Assembly (NCBI GenBank): GCA_030248135.1
Contig: JASANC010005541.1
Span: forward strand, 123,081 to 187,080
Source: Theristus sp. LFF4_11
Taxonomy: Eukaryota > Nematoda > Chromadorea > Monhysterida > Xyalidae
Length of the DNA stretch: 64,000 bases
Reading direction: 5' to 3'
The notes under the pieces are model-generated. The model worked only from the letters and a program-made list of their open reading frames with translations, was not told where the DNA came from and ran no database searches. Numbering within the stretch: position 1 is the first letter of the stretch; each line of letters begins with the position of its first letter. Made by a program: the position numbers and the translations under genes. Below are positions 1-11,802 of this stretch, piece after piece.

Positions 1-1374
1 TGCTAACGTGTTTTTTCGCTCAACGGATCGCGCTTTGTTTTCATTCTCACATAGCTAATTGTAAATGCCAGATGAAATACGGTTTGCCAGTATTAGCATG
101 AAAGCTTGGTGCAAGACAAACGGAGAAAAGTTACCGCTAATATGCTGACGGGGCAGTTCTATGTTTGTTTAGCTTCTTAATTTCTGTTGTGTTTTGCACA
201 ATTTTCATGTGTCACGATATGACGGCTAAAAATTACTACAGCATCAATTAAGTTGTGCTGAAGTGTGATTGTGGCGAAGCTTTGTGTTCAAACAAAATGC
301 GCAATTAAGAATCACTTGAAAACAAATTATACACTTCAATAACTGTCAAATGCCAAAATTGTGACCCACGGGGTAGTGGTGTTTGTCGTCTTCGGTCTCA
401 GCCCGACACGACCTTGCTTACGCCTTCGTGGTATTCAAGGAAAATCGGGAGTGAGCGGAAATGCAATTGGTAATGAGTGCAAATCGGAACAAAGTTGCTG
501 CCATAATTTTTACTGACCATGAGACACAGCTGCTGTGAGATCGTGTCGAGACAGAAAACGGCCAACCGTACTCTGTGGGCTCCACAGTTTTAGCGCTGAC
601 AAAAAATGTGTGTCTCAATTTCAAACAAAAAAACTGCAGCAATTTCATTTAGACGTGCGCATTTTGCCAAGTTTGTTTTGAATTCAAGTTAATCAGTCCT
701 TCCGGCTAGAGTAAAGATCGTATTGGTGTGCGCCAAACGTTGTATTATTGGTTTTTCCAACAGTGAACAGATTTTCTGACCCGGTTATTCTGGTTCCGTT
801 GTGTTACTAGTTTTTTCTCTTATTCAACTTGTAGCACAAGCACACAATGTAAAAGTGCAATAATGTACTTGTACGAAAACAAAACAATGCCCTCGACAAG
901 CTTCTGTTGTTTTCATGTGAAAACTTGTGAACGTATTGATGAATTATTTTCGTGCATGTTAAATGTACAAAATCATGTTTTTGTCGGATACTGTAAAGCC
1001 ATACAATTATGATAACAGTGATCACACAAATTTAGGCTGCGAACAAGTGGGGTACCACGGTGCCGCGCTCGTAACCCGATGCCAGGCTAATGCCGCGGTT
1101 GGTGACACGTTTTGCAGCCAGTAAGCGAGCGACACGACATTTTGGATCGCCAAAAGGGTCTTGCCGGGCTAGTAAAAGGGCTTTTTGCATCGCACAAATC
1201 GTGCGTCTCCCCGATAGGACAATGAATTTTGTGATGCGACATCGTGGTGGCCCAAACGTTCGCACGCGTTGAGTTCAGTGAGAGCAGACTATGGCGGTGT
1301 GGTGCAATCACGTGGCACTGCACCACCACACCCCAGCCCCGTCTGCGTATGAGCAGACTGCAACTGCTCTCGTG
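1..1374. other. 5' end of window, no gene recognised
   Basis: AT-rich, low-complexity animal intergenic sequence. Short open frames exist on the minus strand at 418-648 and 1032-1265, but neither shows a domain, a signal peptide or flanking splice sites that chain with another exon. The 1032-1265 frame has GC-rich, coding-like codons and could be an exon of an unseen gene. I cannot support more than that. Confidence 0.4.
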
Positions 1375-2121
1375 TCACAGCCAGTCGTCTGCACTGGTGC
1401 TTGCGCTCGCAGTGGGCCGCCGTTGGAACTCCGTGTACAATGCCTCGTCGAATATGGTCGTCTTTCGTTCGTTCGGCACCTGCGGCTTGCGTGACGGCTT
1501 CGCGGTCAGCTTGCAAGTGCAAATTTTCGAACGTGTGATTGAATGTCTTAAGTGAACACAATGGCAATGATACCTGGATCTGTCCGGAATAGTGGGTCGC
1601 TTGGACATAACGATACGCATAGCAGAGCACGCAAACTGCCAGCGCAATTATGGCGGTGATCAGAAGCACTGGAATGCGATTGTCGGTGTTGAAATACGAG
1701 CACCACGGGAGCTCTTGCTTGGAATTAAGACCGTATGAAACAAGCTGAGTGCAACATAACCGGTTCACTCACGGTAGACGAATTTTGGCACAACATGCTG
1801 CCTCAGTTCATCCATGAACGCCTCAAATGGGTGGTCGTGCCTGGATGCGAGCCCGTTGTTTGCAGCGTTGTGAGCATCCTGGCTGGTATCAAGCAAAATG
1901 TCTGCACATCGTCTGGTGAGCGATTCGCTCAAATCACTGGATGCTCGGTTGAGCACTAAGGAGGTGATGTCTTGCAGCAGTGTCGCGTTGGTGGTGTCCG
2001 TTGACGAGTTGACCGTGATGGAGTTCGACGTTGGACCATAATTTGCAGCGTCGTTGTCACTGGCCGTCGTGCAGTTCTGTGCAATCGAGTACACAATCAC
2101 TGAGAACGCTCTGGTATACAT
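1375..2121 (-). CDS. predicted small single-pass type I membrane protein, 3 exons
   Basis: Not recognised by family. Three minus-strand exons join in compatible phase: 2121-1773 (ends at a perfect GTGAGT donor), 1713-1574 and 1509-1375, giving about 207 residues. The N-terminus (MYTRAFSVIVYSIAQ) can act as a signal peptide. It is followed by an Asn/Ser/Thr-rich region with several N-glycosylation sequons. Exon 2 carries one clear membrane segment (RIPVLLITAIIALAVCVLCY). A short charged tail ending in STSADDWL follows. I infer an N-terminus outside and a small cytoplasmic tail. The exon 2 acceptor (CAAG) was chosen to keep phase and is weak. The function is unknown. The gene lies 2 kb upstream of a receptor gene on the other strand. 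Confidence 0.5.
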
Positions 2122-4123
2122 TGTATCTAGCTCGCAAAATTAGCATCTACACACTTTAATTTTGGCGCTCCATTTAATATTTTTTGGTTACATCATTTTT
2201 ACTTCAAAAAAGACAACACGCACACCTGCAACCACGATCTTTGATGCTCATCGGAGCTGTTCAGCAGCAGCAATGCGCAGCAGTTATAGAATGATATTGA
2301 ACTTGAAAAATTCATTGTTTTTCTCGAATAGTTTCACAGCTGCAGTTCTGTTGAAACAACAACGGTGTCACACTGTTTGTATTTCTAATCAAGACATACA
2401 GTTTACTTTCAAAAAATGTCAAGCTGACGCTAAAACCACTGCCAGTATCAAACAAACCGCTGTGTTTGAAAGCGTTGTGAAACAGCCCGTGCTCAGAATT
2501 CGTTATTTTCATTCCAACTTTTCAAAACAAAAATATGCACCGCTCAAATGATTTTTTTTCAAAGATTCTGGGGACACGGAGTGTGTCTGTTTTTTAGTGT
2601 TTGAAACTAAAATCAATATTTTAAAACTTCTCCATTTCTCACATTTTTCTCACATTTTTTACTTTTTTGCATGATGGTTCCTGTGTTTCAAGGTTTTTTA
2701 ACCGAGGCTTTGTGACACGCCGGAATCATGAAATGGAAAGAATGGGAAGAAATGCAAAAACCTGTGCCTCGTGCGATGGTACATAGCCAAACACCGAGTT
2801 TCAGCATAACGGGAGCCAACAATGCATGCAGCAGTTGCAAATGATCTGTTGTAATGGCACCCAAGGGACAGTGCAGCTGCCTCCATTTTTCGTTCTCGGT
2901 GTGGCATGCAAAGCAAAATTTCGAAAAGACAGAGTCCATGAACCCAAAAACATAAATGCGCAGCCTAGTGCAACCATAGGCATTTCTTGCAAAAAGGAAC
3001 AAACTGCTCGAACACTCTTCAATACAGTTTGTCTGCACTTCGGTTCAACCTTTTTTCATCGTACAAACATGATGTCAAAATGAGCTTCAAAATTAAAGTA
3101 AGTCCGTAAATTTTCCACCGAGTAGAGCGTGTCCTGCTTCTCGCAGCTTTATCTAAAATGGCCCCGTGGTGGTCGGAAACACCGCAGGGATTACGGAAGA
3201 ATGGAGGTGCACATTGGGCTGAGACCAACGGTTGTGATTGATAGCGCTTTACGAGCAAATGCAAGGCACTGCATGTGCATTGTCCGAAGATGCGTTTCGA
3301 TTTTTGCGTTTTATTTCTCATTTTCGCTTTTTGAGACGGAATTTTGTGTCAGATTTTCGTTTTCTTGCGTTGTCATGTATATTTACAGATGATTTTTTGT
3401 TTTTAGAAATGTACACTTGTGTACTTGACACAAATATGTGCTGGTTTCACAATGCTTGTTCCATTGTGTTGTTTGTTTGTCGGTTGTTTCGCCTTGGTGC
3501 CCCCTCCCTAGCCCGTCAGTGCGACGGAGACAAAGCAGACCTGCCCGAAAAGTTTTTGAATCAGAAAGCATCCTGTGCTCTGAGTATGACAATGCAAACT
3601 GGAACCGACATCAAAACGCCAAGGAACGCCTCCAAAATAAGATCCTCATGCACGCTAAAAAATTTCCATTTCCTATATTTTTGTCGAAAGTCTAATCTGA
3701 GTATCTGATCTGACCATTTCTGAACACCAGACTCACCGTGAAAACTGTCGGAAAGGAAATTTCGAAAACGAAAACGAAAATAGAGACGGAAATAGAAATG
3801 ATTTTTTTAGCATGTCAACTGTGATGTTGCATTATAACGTGCAAGCACTGTTTCTTGCGGTTTCGCTCGGTAAGCGTGTACCGCGGGCCTCCAGGCTCGT
3901 CAGTACGACAAGGCCCGGGCTGAGCCCAATCAAGTGACGGCTGTTATGTCTGGCTGAAACATCAGCGAAACAGCGAATCACACAAGACAACCCAGACGCG
4001 GGACAAAGTTGTCCACAGCAGTACTGGTGCTTGCGTGCTGTTGTATCACAACGTGCAAGCACTGTTTCCTACGGTTTCGCCTGGTAGGCTCGTCAGTGTT
4101 TTCGGTTGTTCCAGACACTCACC
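2122..4123. other. intergenic region upstream of the acetylcholine receptor gene
   Basis: No gene supported. Open frames at 2162-2551 (+) and 2688-3038 (-) overlap shadow frames of similar length and have no splice context. About 50 bp around 3838-3890 (GTGCAAGCACTGTTTC...GGTTTCGC...GCTCGTCAG) is repeated, slightly diverged, at 4050-4098 just before the receptor start codon. This is a local tandem duplication of the presumed 5' flank or leader. Confidence 0.4.
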
Positions 4124-7100
4124 ATGGCAGGCGCAGCACGTCTGTCGTCTGTTGTTGCCCTGCTTTGTTTCACCGTCGCCACGAACGCCGACCAGCGTGA
4201 GATGGACCTGCTGCGTGACCTGTTGCACAATTACAACGCCCAGGAACGGCCGGTCTCGAACTTCTCACAGGCGCTCACCGTGAAAATGAAAGTGCTGCTG
4301 CAGCAGATCATTGGACTGGTTCGTTCGCTTCACTGGGCAGCCACATCGCTACACTAAGTTTGCTGCTATAGGTGCTAAATTGGCTACACTGTCGAAAGAC
4401 AACCACGATTGCTACAGTATTTATTTGGTACCACCAGAATTGAGTTTAAAACTTTAGTAGCAGTTGTTCAAGCGACAGTTTCTCAATGTGGTTGTGATTG
4501 TTATTCTGTTTTGATATTTCAGAAAAGGCGTAACAATTTCGTCGATCGAATCATGCACAGTTTGCAAAGATTATTGACACCCACGTGTGCTCTTGTCATT
4601 CTTTTTCACAGGACGAAAAGAACGAAGTGCTGAGCACGAACGTCTGGCTGCAGATCAGTTGGTCGGACTACAAGCTGCGATGGAACTCCGATCTGTACCA
4701 CGGCGTCGCAGACACCCGATTCCCAGCGCAAGCGATTTGGGCGCCCGATATATTGCTTTACAACAGGTTCGCAACGATCCGGTGCTTCTGTAGAACAAGA
4801 ATAGAAATTGAAAAGTGCATTCTAGTGCGGACACGAACTTTGCGGGAATGTACGCGACGAACTTTGTGCTGTACTCTGATGGCAGCATCAACTGGGTGCC
4901 GCCGGGCATCCTGCGCAGCAGTTGCAGCGTCGACGTCACGTGGTTCCCGTTCGACGAGCAGTACTGCTTCTTGAAAGTCTGTTTCCGCGACAGCACCGGT
5001 TCAGTCGTGCTCTCGGTGTCTTTGATTTTATAACTGAAACTAGACTGCAAAGAAAATCGTTGGAAAAGTTTGATTTTTCAACACAGTTTGGCTCGTGGAC
5101 GTATTCGCTTAATGCGCTCAACTTGCAAATTGAATATCCGAATGCAACTGATATGAGTAACGGTCGGTCGGGGCGCGGATATTTTTTCTAAAACTTTGTT
5201 GTTGTTAAACTTTATTCTAAAACTAAAGTTTCATCAGTTCTAAACATAAAATTGTCTCCCTTTTCAGCTATGGACACCTCGGAATACATTGAAAACGGCG
5301 AGTGGATTCTGGTTGACACGCCCGCAAAGCGAATCGTTCGCACAAAAAGGTGAATGCACGCTGCACTGCTTTGAGAATGTGGCTACTAGGTTGGCTACAT
5401 AGGTGGCTACTATAAGCTAAATAAATAAACGCGTTCTGGTATGACGCTCGGTTTTCTCAGTGGATAAAGCAAAAGCACACTGTGAAAAATGTTCAGTTGC
5501 TGAACCAATCTGCTCATAAAAAATGGGTATCTTATTTGCAATATAATGAGCGTTACCTGTTGTGGCGCGTGTGCACAGTTGCTGCCGTCGCACCCCCTAC
5601 GTCTACCTGAAGTTCTACATGCGCATGCGTCGCCGCACCTGGTACTACGGATTCAACCTGATCATCCCGAGCACTTTGATCTCGCTGATGACTGTGCTTG
5701 GATTCACGTTGCCGCCAGACGCCTGCGAGAAAATAACACTCGGTAAACAAACCAGCGTCTGTTTTTGTGACATCGTTGCCCTGGTGAATCTGCGCATTCC
5801 ATGGCGAATTCACAATTCACAATTCACCACGTTCCACCGCATTTTCTCACCATGAATAGCCAAAGTACCAAAAACTTTGTTGTAGAGATCACGATCCTTC
5901 TGACCGTGTCGTATCTGCTGTCGGTTGTTGCTGAGCAAATGCCAGTGACATCTGTCTATGTGCCACTAATTGGTTAGTATGCATGAGAAAACGAGCCTAC
6001 TAAATTGGCTACTGAAAGGTCGCGAACGCGATTTTGCGGTAGCCGCTTTAGTAAACGATTTGGTAGCCTCGTTTTCCCAGTGTGCCCGTTTGGAAGTCAC
6101 GTTGTTTCTAGTGAACACCACTGCGGACTGACCGTGTTTGCATGCGTCCGCAGGCACATTCTTCAACTGCTGTCTGCTCGTGGTCACGGCCTCTGTTGTC
6201 TTCACAGTGCTCGTGTTGAACATGCACTTTCGCACGCAGGAGACGCACGAAATGAGCAACTTTGTACGTTCACCAATGTTTTCGTAGTTTAAAAAGTTCA
6301 ATGCCAAACCAGTCACACGCCAGTCCGCCGTTTCACCCAGCCGAGTCCGTTTTTATTTCAACCGCTGTGAAAAGAACACTGCGAAGATTCAGGGCACGTT
6401 TGCGAAGCGACCAGTTGCCTTGCAGGTGCGCTGTGTGCTGCTGGTGTGGCTGCCGTGGCTGGTGATGATGCGTCGGCCGGGCATCACGTTCACCAGCGCG
6501 CTGTTGCACAGTCGACATGCGCGCGACGAGGCGTTGGTCGGTGGCAAACTGCAGTTTCATTTGGCGCACTCCATCAAATTCAGGCTTTCTTCAAGTTTTT
6601 ACGCCACTTTTGAAGAAAAAATCCTGATGCATTTGTTTAGTTGCTGCATTCTGCACAGGCACACACGACACGCGAGGACTACACAAACACGAGCGACGGT
6701 TCCAGTCGGGCGGAGTCGCCCATGGTGGAAACAGTGCTTGCTGCGGCATCCTCTGAACAACTCAGGTTTTGGGGGGCGTCACTGTTACAACTGCAGCATT
6801 CTCCAGTTTGCAATTTCCGCTTGTTGTAGCAATTATTGTAAACTTGCTATTTACTGGTTTCGTTATGCAGCACAGGTTATATTTCAGCAATGCTGATGTG
6901 ATCAGTGACACGAGTGAGCTGCATCCGCCAACTGCTGACGGGGGCGCCAAGCAGCAACTGGACGCTCGTGTGCAAACCTGCATTCGCAGACTGTTCCAGC
7001 GTGGACGTAGGTTTTCTGGGATTCTGCTGAATCTTATCGGTGATAACCATTTGTCCCGAGACTCACTCAAGAAAACTCAACAGAAAGTAGAACAGACCGA

Positions 7101-7424
7101 TGGTAACCAACATAACCGTCCATGTTTCGGTTGCTGTTCGAAATCGACAACAAACAAACAAACAAACAACACAATCAGCTTTGTACACATTTAGCACAAC
7201 ACAACCCCAAGCTCGGTGCGCTGCTGCTGATGATGCAGCGTGTCCTCGACCAGCTGAAGTTCATGACTCGGCGACTGGAGGAGGATGACGAAAGCGAGGA
7301 CGTCGCAAGCGACTGGCGCTTTGCAGCGATGGCAGTCGACAGACTCTGTCTCGTGCTCTTCCTCGGCTTCATCGTGTTCAGCACCTGCGGCATCATGTTC
7401 TCCGCGCCGAATCTCGTCGTTTGA
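4124..7424 (+). CDS. nicotinic acetylcholine receptor, alpha-type subunit (complete, 12 exons)
   Basis: A subunit of a pentameric acetylcholine-gated cation channel at the plasma membrane. Exons: 4124-4318, 4612-4766, 4826-4976, 5087-5156, 5268-5349, 5579-5742, 5886-5972, 6154-6263, 6426-6536, 6659-6765, 6888-7006, 7195-7424. All junctions are GT-AG and phases agree, giving 526 residues. The start was chosen at the ATG giving a signal peptide ending TNA. Seen: loop D ([14 protein letters not shown]), loop A ([10 protein letters not shown]), a Cys loop with 13 residues between cysteines ([15 protein letters not shown]), loop B Trp (FGSWTY), and vicinal cysteines (KSCCRRTPY), the mark of an alpha subunit. 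M2 has Glu at -1' and Leu at 9' (cation type), followed by M3, a variable loop and M4 ending APNLVV. Odd: the loop C aromatic residue two positions before the cysteine pair is Lys. It converges with an anion-channel gene 343 bp downstream. Confidence 0.94.
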
Positions 7425-7640
7425 CACAAGAGATTCTGATGTGACGCTGCGTCAGTGGTTCTAATCCTGAGATACACTAATTTTTCGCGGTCTCTGTCAG
7501 TCGCCAAAGCCCAGTCAGAATCTCTGTGCGTGGATTTTTATTCAATTCAAATAGATCAGCATGAGTGAACTTATGTATGTATGTATGTAAATTGCATTGA
7601 ATGTTCGAATCTGCTGATGAAATTCCTTCAAACTGCGGTT

Positions 7641-7646
7641 TTTATT
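7641..7646 (-). promoter_or_regulatory. likely polyadenylation signal of the anion-channel gene
   Basis: Minus-strand AATAAA about 120 bp beyond the stop codon at 7769-7767. It sits upstream of the signal of the opposing gene, which implies overlapping 3' ends. Confidence 0.45.
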
Positions 7647-7727
7647 TATGCAAACGCTTTAGCGTCTAAATTCCAAAACCATTTTTGTTGATAACTTCAT
7701 TATTTGATTGCGACATTGATTCAGGTA

Positions 7728-7733
7728 AATAAA
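7728..7733 (+). promoter_or_regulatory. likely polyadenylation signal of the acetylcholine receptor gene
   Basis: This is the first AATAAA on the plus strand after the stop at 7424. It lies inside the presumed 3' UTR territory of the convergent gene, so the two transcripts would overlap. Confidence 0.45.
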
Positions 7734-7766
7734 TTCATTTTTAATCCACTCACACTTTGTCATCGG

Positions 7767-10700
7767 TCAAAAACTGTCGATTTCGTTTGGAATAAACCAC
7801 AACGCAAGCCAGAAGATCAAGTTAAAATAAGCGTACATAATGGGGAACAGAAACTTTGACACATCATCAATGCGACACCGTTTCATGCTTCGATTGGCGT
7901 CATCATTGGCCGTCCCCCTCGTGCTCGTTGCCTCATTCGTTTTGCTCGTCGTCATCAGATCCTCACTGGTGGTCAGACGCAACTTGGCCGTCATAAGACG
8001 AAAACCTGCGGATTCATAAGGGTTAGCTGGAAAATCGGAAAATTATAAAACCTTTTTTGATCTGTTGCAAAGATTGAACGTGAATAGAACACCAACTGAA
8101 GAACAAGCGGGTGATTGAGCTGAGCGAATCAGCGTCTGACGCGTTTGACTTGAACCGAAGCCGCTGACGTTTGGCTGCGTGTGAACGTGAATTTGTGGCA
8201 CGTTGTCGTCGCGCTGATGAACACTGCAAAACCAGCGCTATAATTGCGAAATTGTATTCACAATAAACAATTCGCAGCAATAAGTCGAGATTGGCAATTG
8301 GGCTCAGGTCAGCGGTGCTTCCACACGACCCAGCACGTCTTGTGGTTGCCCCTGAAGGCATTGACTCACAAGACGCTGAGCAAGTCCCATACTCTCGTAT
8401 GGAACTAAAGCACCAGAGTGAAGAATCGATGATGGTACAGGCTTCACAGCACTGCGCTTCTCCATAACACGCACCTCCGGTTGAACGTTGTTCTTTTCGG
8501 TGAAGTTGATCGCGGCATACTCAACGACAACACCGAACACAAAGACGAAGCAGCCGACGATGTAGACGTCCATGGCAGTGGCGTAGCTGACTTTTGGCAT
8601 CTGGTCACGGAAGCCGGAGGACAGCGCAACAATGTTCAGCACGGTCAGCACACCTGCACGCACACCGTGCAAGTCTGCCAGTGCACCCAGCGACGCAAAA
8701 TGGAGAATGATTGCGGAAGGTTGAGCTACAGAACCGTGTGCTGCCATGGTTTACCACCGAGCAGGACACAACAAGCCGAACGCGTCCTGAACGCCTAGCG
8801 AAAGATAAAAACGTTTTTTGTGTCAATGTTGCCGGTTAACTGGCTTGCCGCCTGGTGCAGCCCATGGCATTGCGCAGGGCCTGGTGGCACACACTGACTG
8901 AGTGAGACGCGCGCTGGAGAGGCGTCTTTGTCGATCCAGAAGCTGACCCATGAGAGCACGACAATCAGCGCCGACGGCAGGAACACCTGCAGCACGTAGA
9001 AGCCGATCTGACGCTCAAACTTGAAGTACACCGACACCACCGAGCGGTCGTCTGTGCGCGGCAAAAACAAAACAATTCACCAGTGTACATGTGAAGATTT
9101 GGCGATTTTTAAAAGATCGATTTCCATGAAAAGACCGACCAAATTGACTGCCAAGTATGTGGCTGATGTTGCGACTGCACGTCTGTTGCGAAATCACCAG
9201 GTACTGCGCGAGCGCGCTGGCGGCATCGTCAACCTTGACCGCCTCAACGTCATCCCATTCGTACAGCACGTCCTTGTTGCTGAAACAGACAGATGCATCC
9301 GTAAGCAAAGCAATTCATTAAATCAGCCTCAGAAGTTATCAGTTAAGCGGCTTTCATGAAGCAGTTTTTAGTGACGCACAGCAGTGCTAAAACAAACGTG
9401 GTTACTAAATACCCTTCATGAATGTACCTTTAAAGAGAAGTGAAAGAAATGATGTGACACTTACCCATAACCCAGCGAGCCTATCTCCAGAGGGCACTTT
9501 TGGAAGTCAAGCGGAAACTTGCGGAAAAACATTTTGCAGCGAGCTCGAATGGTCAAGCTGTAAACTAATTGAAGTCATTCAGTCAATGTCGAACACATAC
9601 AGCAGCATCAATCACATTACCGTTGTGAAATGTAAACCTCGCCATTGTCGGAAACACGCAGCAGAATGTTGGGCACGGTCAGCTTGTGCAGGTAAGAATG
9701 ACGGCCATTGCGAATCTGTGTCAAGCATGACTAAAGAAAACGGGACTACTTAATGGCCTACTAAAACACGTACTAAAACAACAACTAAAAGGTCTACTAA
9801 AGTACGGCTACTGAAGCAGCAAATAAACCAGATGCTAAAACGGCTACTAAGCAGCAACTAAACAGCTACTAACATGGTTTCTAAAATGGCTTCTAAATAG
9901 CTAGTAAAGCAGCTAACTAATGGCTAGTATTTTAGGGTGGTAAACGGCTACTAAAACAACCACTAGCAAAGTTACTAAACTTTTAAACAATTACTAAAGC
10001 AGCTACTAATGCGGCTACTAAAACAGAACTTAGAAACAGCTACTAAACTGGCTACTAAAACAGCAACTAAAACAGCTACTAAGAAGGTTGCTAAAACGAC
10101 TACTAAAGCGGTCTTAACAGTATTAAACAAAAGCAAATCGGCTACTAAAATGACTTTAGCAGACATTTTAGTAGTTAGTTTTTAATGATAGTTAGTTTAT
10201 AAAATTAGTGGTCCCATTTTCTCATTTTCTCCAGAAGAACATTGTCCTTTTTTTCTGTGTGAATAAACAGCAAGGCATTTGCACGTTTGCATTATTACAA
10301 GTGTCAACGTGCGACATTCATCAATTACATAAGTGTCTGGTTTCCATATCTGCGACAGCATCTGATTGGCGAGTACCAGCGTTCGCATCGGGGCACCACT
10401 AAATGCCAGTCGGTTGTCCACCCATTTCTGACGCATGTAGCAATCGATGGCGAATTCCTGTTAGTGCGTGCATTTTTTCGTCCGCAAGTTTATGCAACCG
10501 CTTTTGAAATCAGCCAGATTCGCTGCCCAACCAAAACAAATCGCACAGATGTGAACACTCTCTAAAGCAATTTTAACGACATTTGTTGTTTTTTTAAATC
10601 AAAAAGGGAAGGTTTAGGCCTTTTGAAACGCAATGTTTGCCGAACACGTGAAATTTTTAATGTCGTCTTTTGAACTGACTTGTGAAGTTTCGAGAACCGG

Positions 10701-11241
10701 TCCCATACTGAGCACATGGATATTCAGTGTTACAACCACCGGTGTTTGTTCTGTAAAAACATTACTTTAAAAGAATTTTTCAGTCTCAAAACTTCAAAAA
10801 TTGTAATGAAACCTTAGAAGCAGTACTGCAAAACAGTATTCAATGTTTATTTGAGTTACACTGAGATGTTGGTATTATTACTACGCTGTATTTTTACTAA
10901 TAAATTGACTCTAAAATTGTGTGTTGGTAAAAGACGAATTTTGACTACTACTTCAACTTAAAAAAATTACTACTAATTTTTCCAATCGTTCAACATGCTA
11001 AGTTTAGTAGTAAGTTTTTAATGAAACTGTAGTAACAGGATGTCAGTGTCTTGTCAAGTTGTCTGTCACCATTGTCATTCGGACGTATCTTTGCGTCGTA
11101 GTGGTCAAGCAACGTGTCCAGCAGTCTGGTGATGTTTTTTACGAACGTCAAATTTGTCGAATGACATTCCACTGACGCGACCAGTGACAACAACACGGTT
11201 AGTAACATTGTAATGTCATTGATTCTTTTGCAGTTTTTCAT
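7767..11241 (-). CDS. Cys-loop ligand-gated anion channel subunit, GABA/glycine/glutamate-gated chloride channel type (complete, 10 exons)
   Basis: A pentameric channel subunit, by family inhibitory. Minus-strand exons: 11241-11070, 10750-10680, 10457-10329, 9715-9621, 9557-9465, 9279-9176, 9051-8899, 8653-8370, 8223-8097, 8005-7767. Phases close to 488 residues. Seen: a signal peptide (MLLTVLLSLVASVEC), a strand ending YMRQKWVDNRLAF, WKPDTY, a Cys loop with 13 internal residues (CKMFFRKFPLDFQKC), FKFERQIGFYVLQVF leading into M1, and the anion-selectivity motif SPARV before M2. M3 ends EYAAINF, then comes a Ser/Arg-rich M3-M4 loop, and M4 (FLFPIMYAYFNLIFWLALWF). Odd: M2 reads SVLTVLNIVA where relatives have GITTVLTMTT, so pore-lining 6' is Leu. 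Intron 3 contains a minisatellite. The exon 6 and exon 9 donors are weak and were chosen by phase. The ligand cannot be read from the sequence. Confidence 0.92.
9736..10160. repeat. degenerate minisatellite in intron 3 of the anion channel
   Basis: About 25 imperfect copies of a 12-16 bp unit resembling GGCTACTAAAACAGC. The same word (TGGCTACTA) is scattered in introns of the neighbouring acetylcholine receptor gene near 4340-4395, 5380-5420 and 5992-6070. Confidence 0.8.
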
Positions 11242-11627
11242 GGTTAAGCGGTCGCGAGTTCAAATGTCCACTGAGCTGGAACATTTCAATCCTTCACAAT
11301 TACCGATCTCATTCTCAACAACTGTTTTTAACGTCAAAAAGTAGTCATCTTCAGATCACAATAAGTGAATGTACCCAGACAACCCAGACACAGCTCTGCA
11401 CAGTTGCAAATGATAATCTTTGGAGAAAATTGTGTACGTTTCACAGGGTGATCGGAAAAAAACGTCAAATTTTAAAACGTTTGGATCTCGCGACTAGCTG
11501 AAGTTCGTACCACATATAGTCATTTGATTGTCATTTGTTGTGTAAAAAATTTAGCCAGAAATATTAACACTATTAGGCACAACGATACTTTCATTCAAAT
11601 CTCACATTTTCACTGTTTTTTACATTT
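11242..11627. other. upstream flank of the anion-channel gene
   Basis: AT-rich sequence 5' of the minus-strand channel gene. It would hold the promoter, but I recognise no specific element. Confidence 0.3.
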
Positions 11628-11802
11628 TCAAGCATCGAGATACACGTCATCATTATCATTCAAGTTTTCTTCTGGCAGTGTCCCATCGTCTTCTGTTTCA
11701 AAGTCTGCTGCATAATTGTCTTGTTTCAGTCTCTTAAAATGTTCAATGTGTCCAACGCGGAGCAGATCAAAGTGACCGGCCACTGCATCGCAAAGTTCTG
11801 CA
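11628..11802 (-). pseudogene. terminal exon or fragment of an unidentified protein
   Basis: An open minus-strand frame of 57 codons with strongly coding-like composition. It begins just after an AG (TTTGCAG) and ends with an acidic tail (NDNDDVYLDA) and a stop at 11630-11628. The middle reads AVAGHFDLLRVGHIEHFKRL. No upstream exon was found, so it is either the last exon of a gene upstream of 11803 or a transposase-like remnant. The family is not recognised. Confidence 0.35.

Noticed and set aside
2162..2551. 129-codon plus-strand frame
   Set aside because: No ATG at its start, no splice context, no domain, and it overlaps a minus-strand frame of equal merit.
2688..3038. 116-codon Cys/His-rich minus-strand frame
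   Set aside because: No zinc-finger spacing, and a plus-strand frame overlaps it; likely chance.
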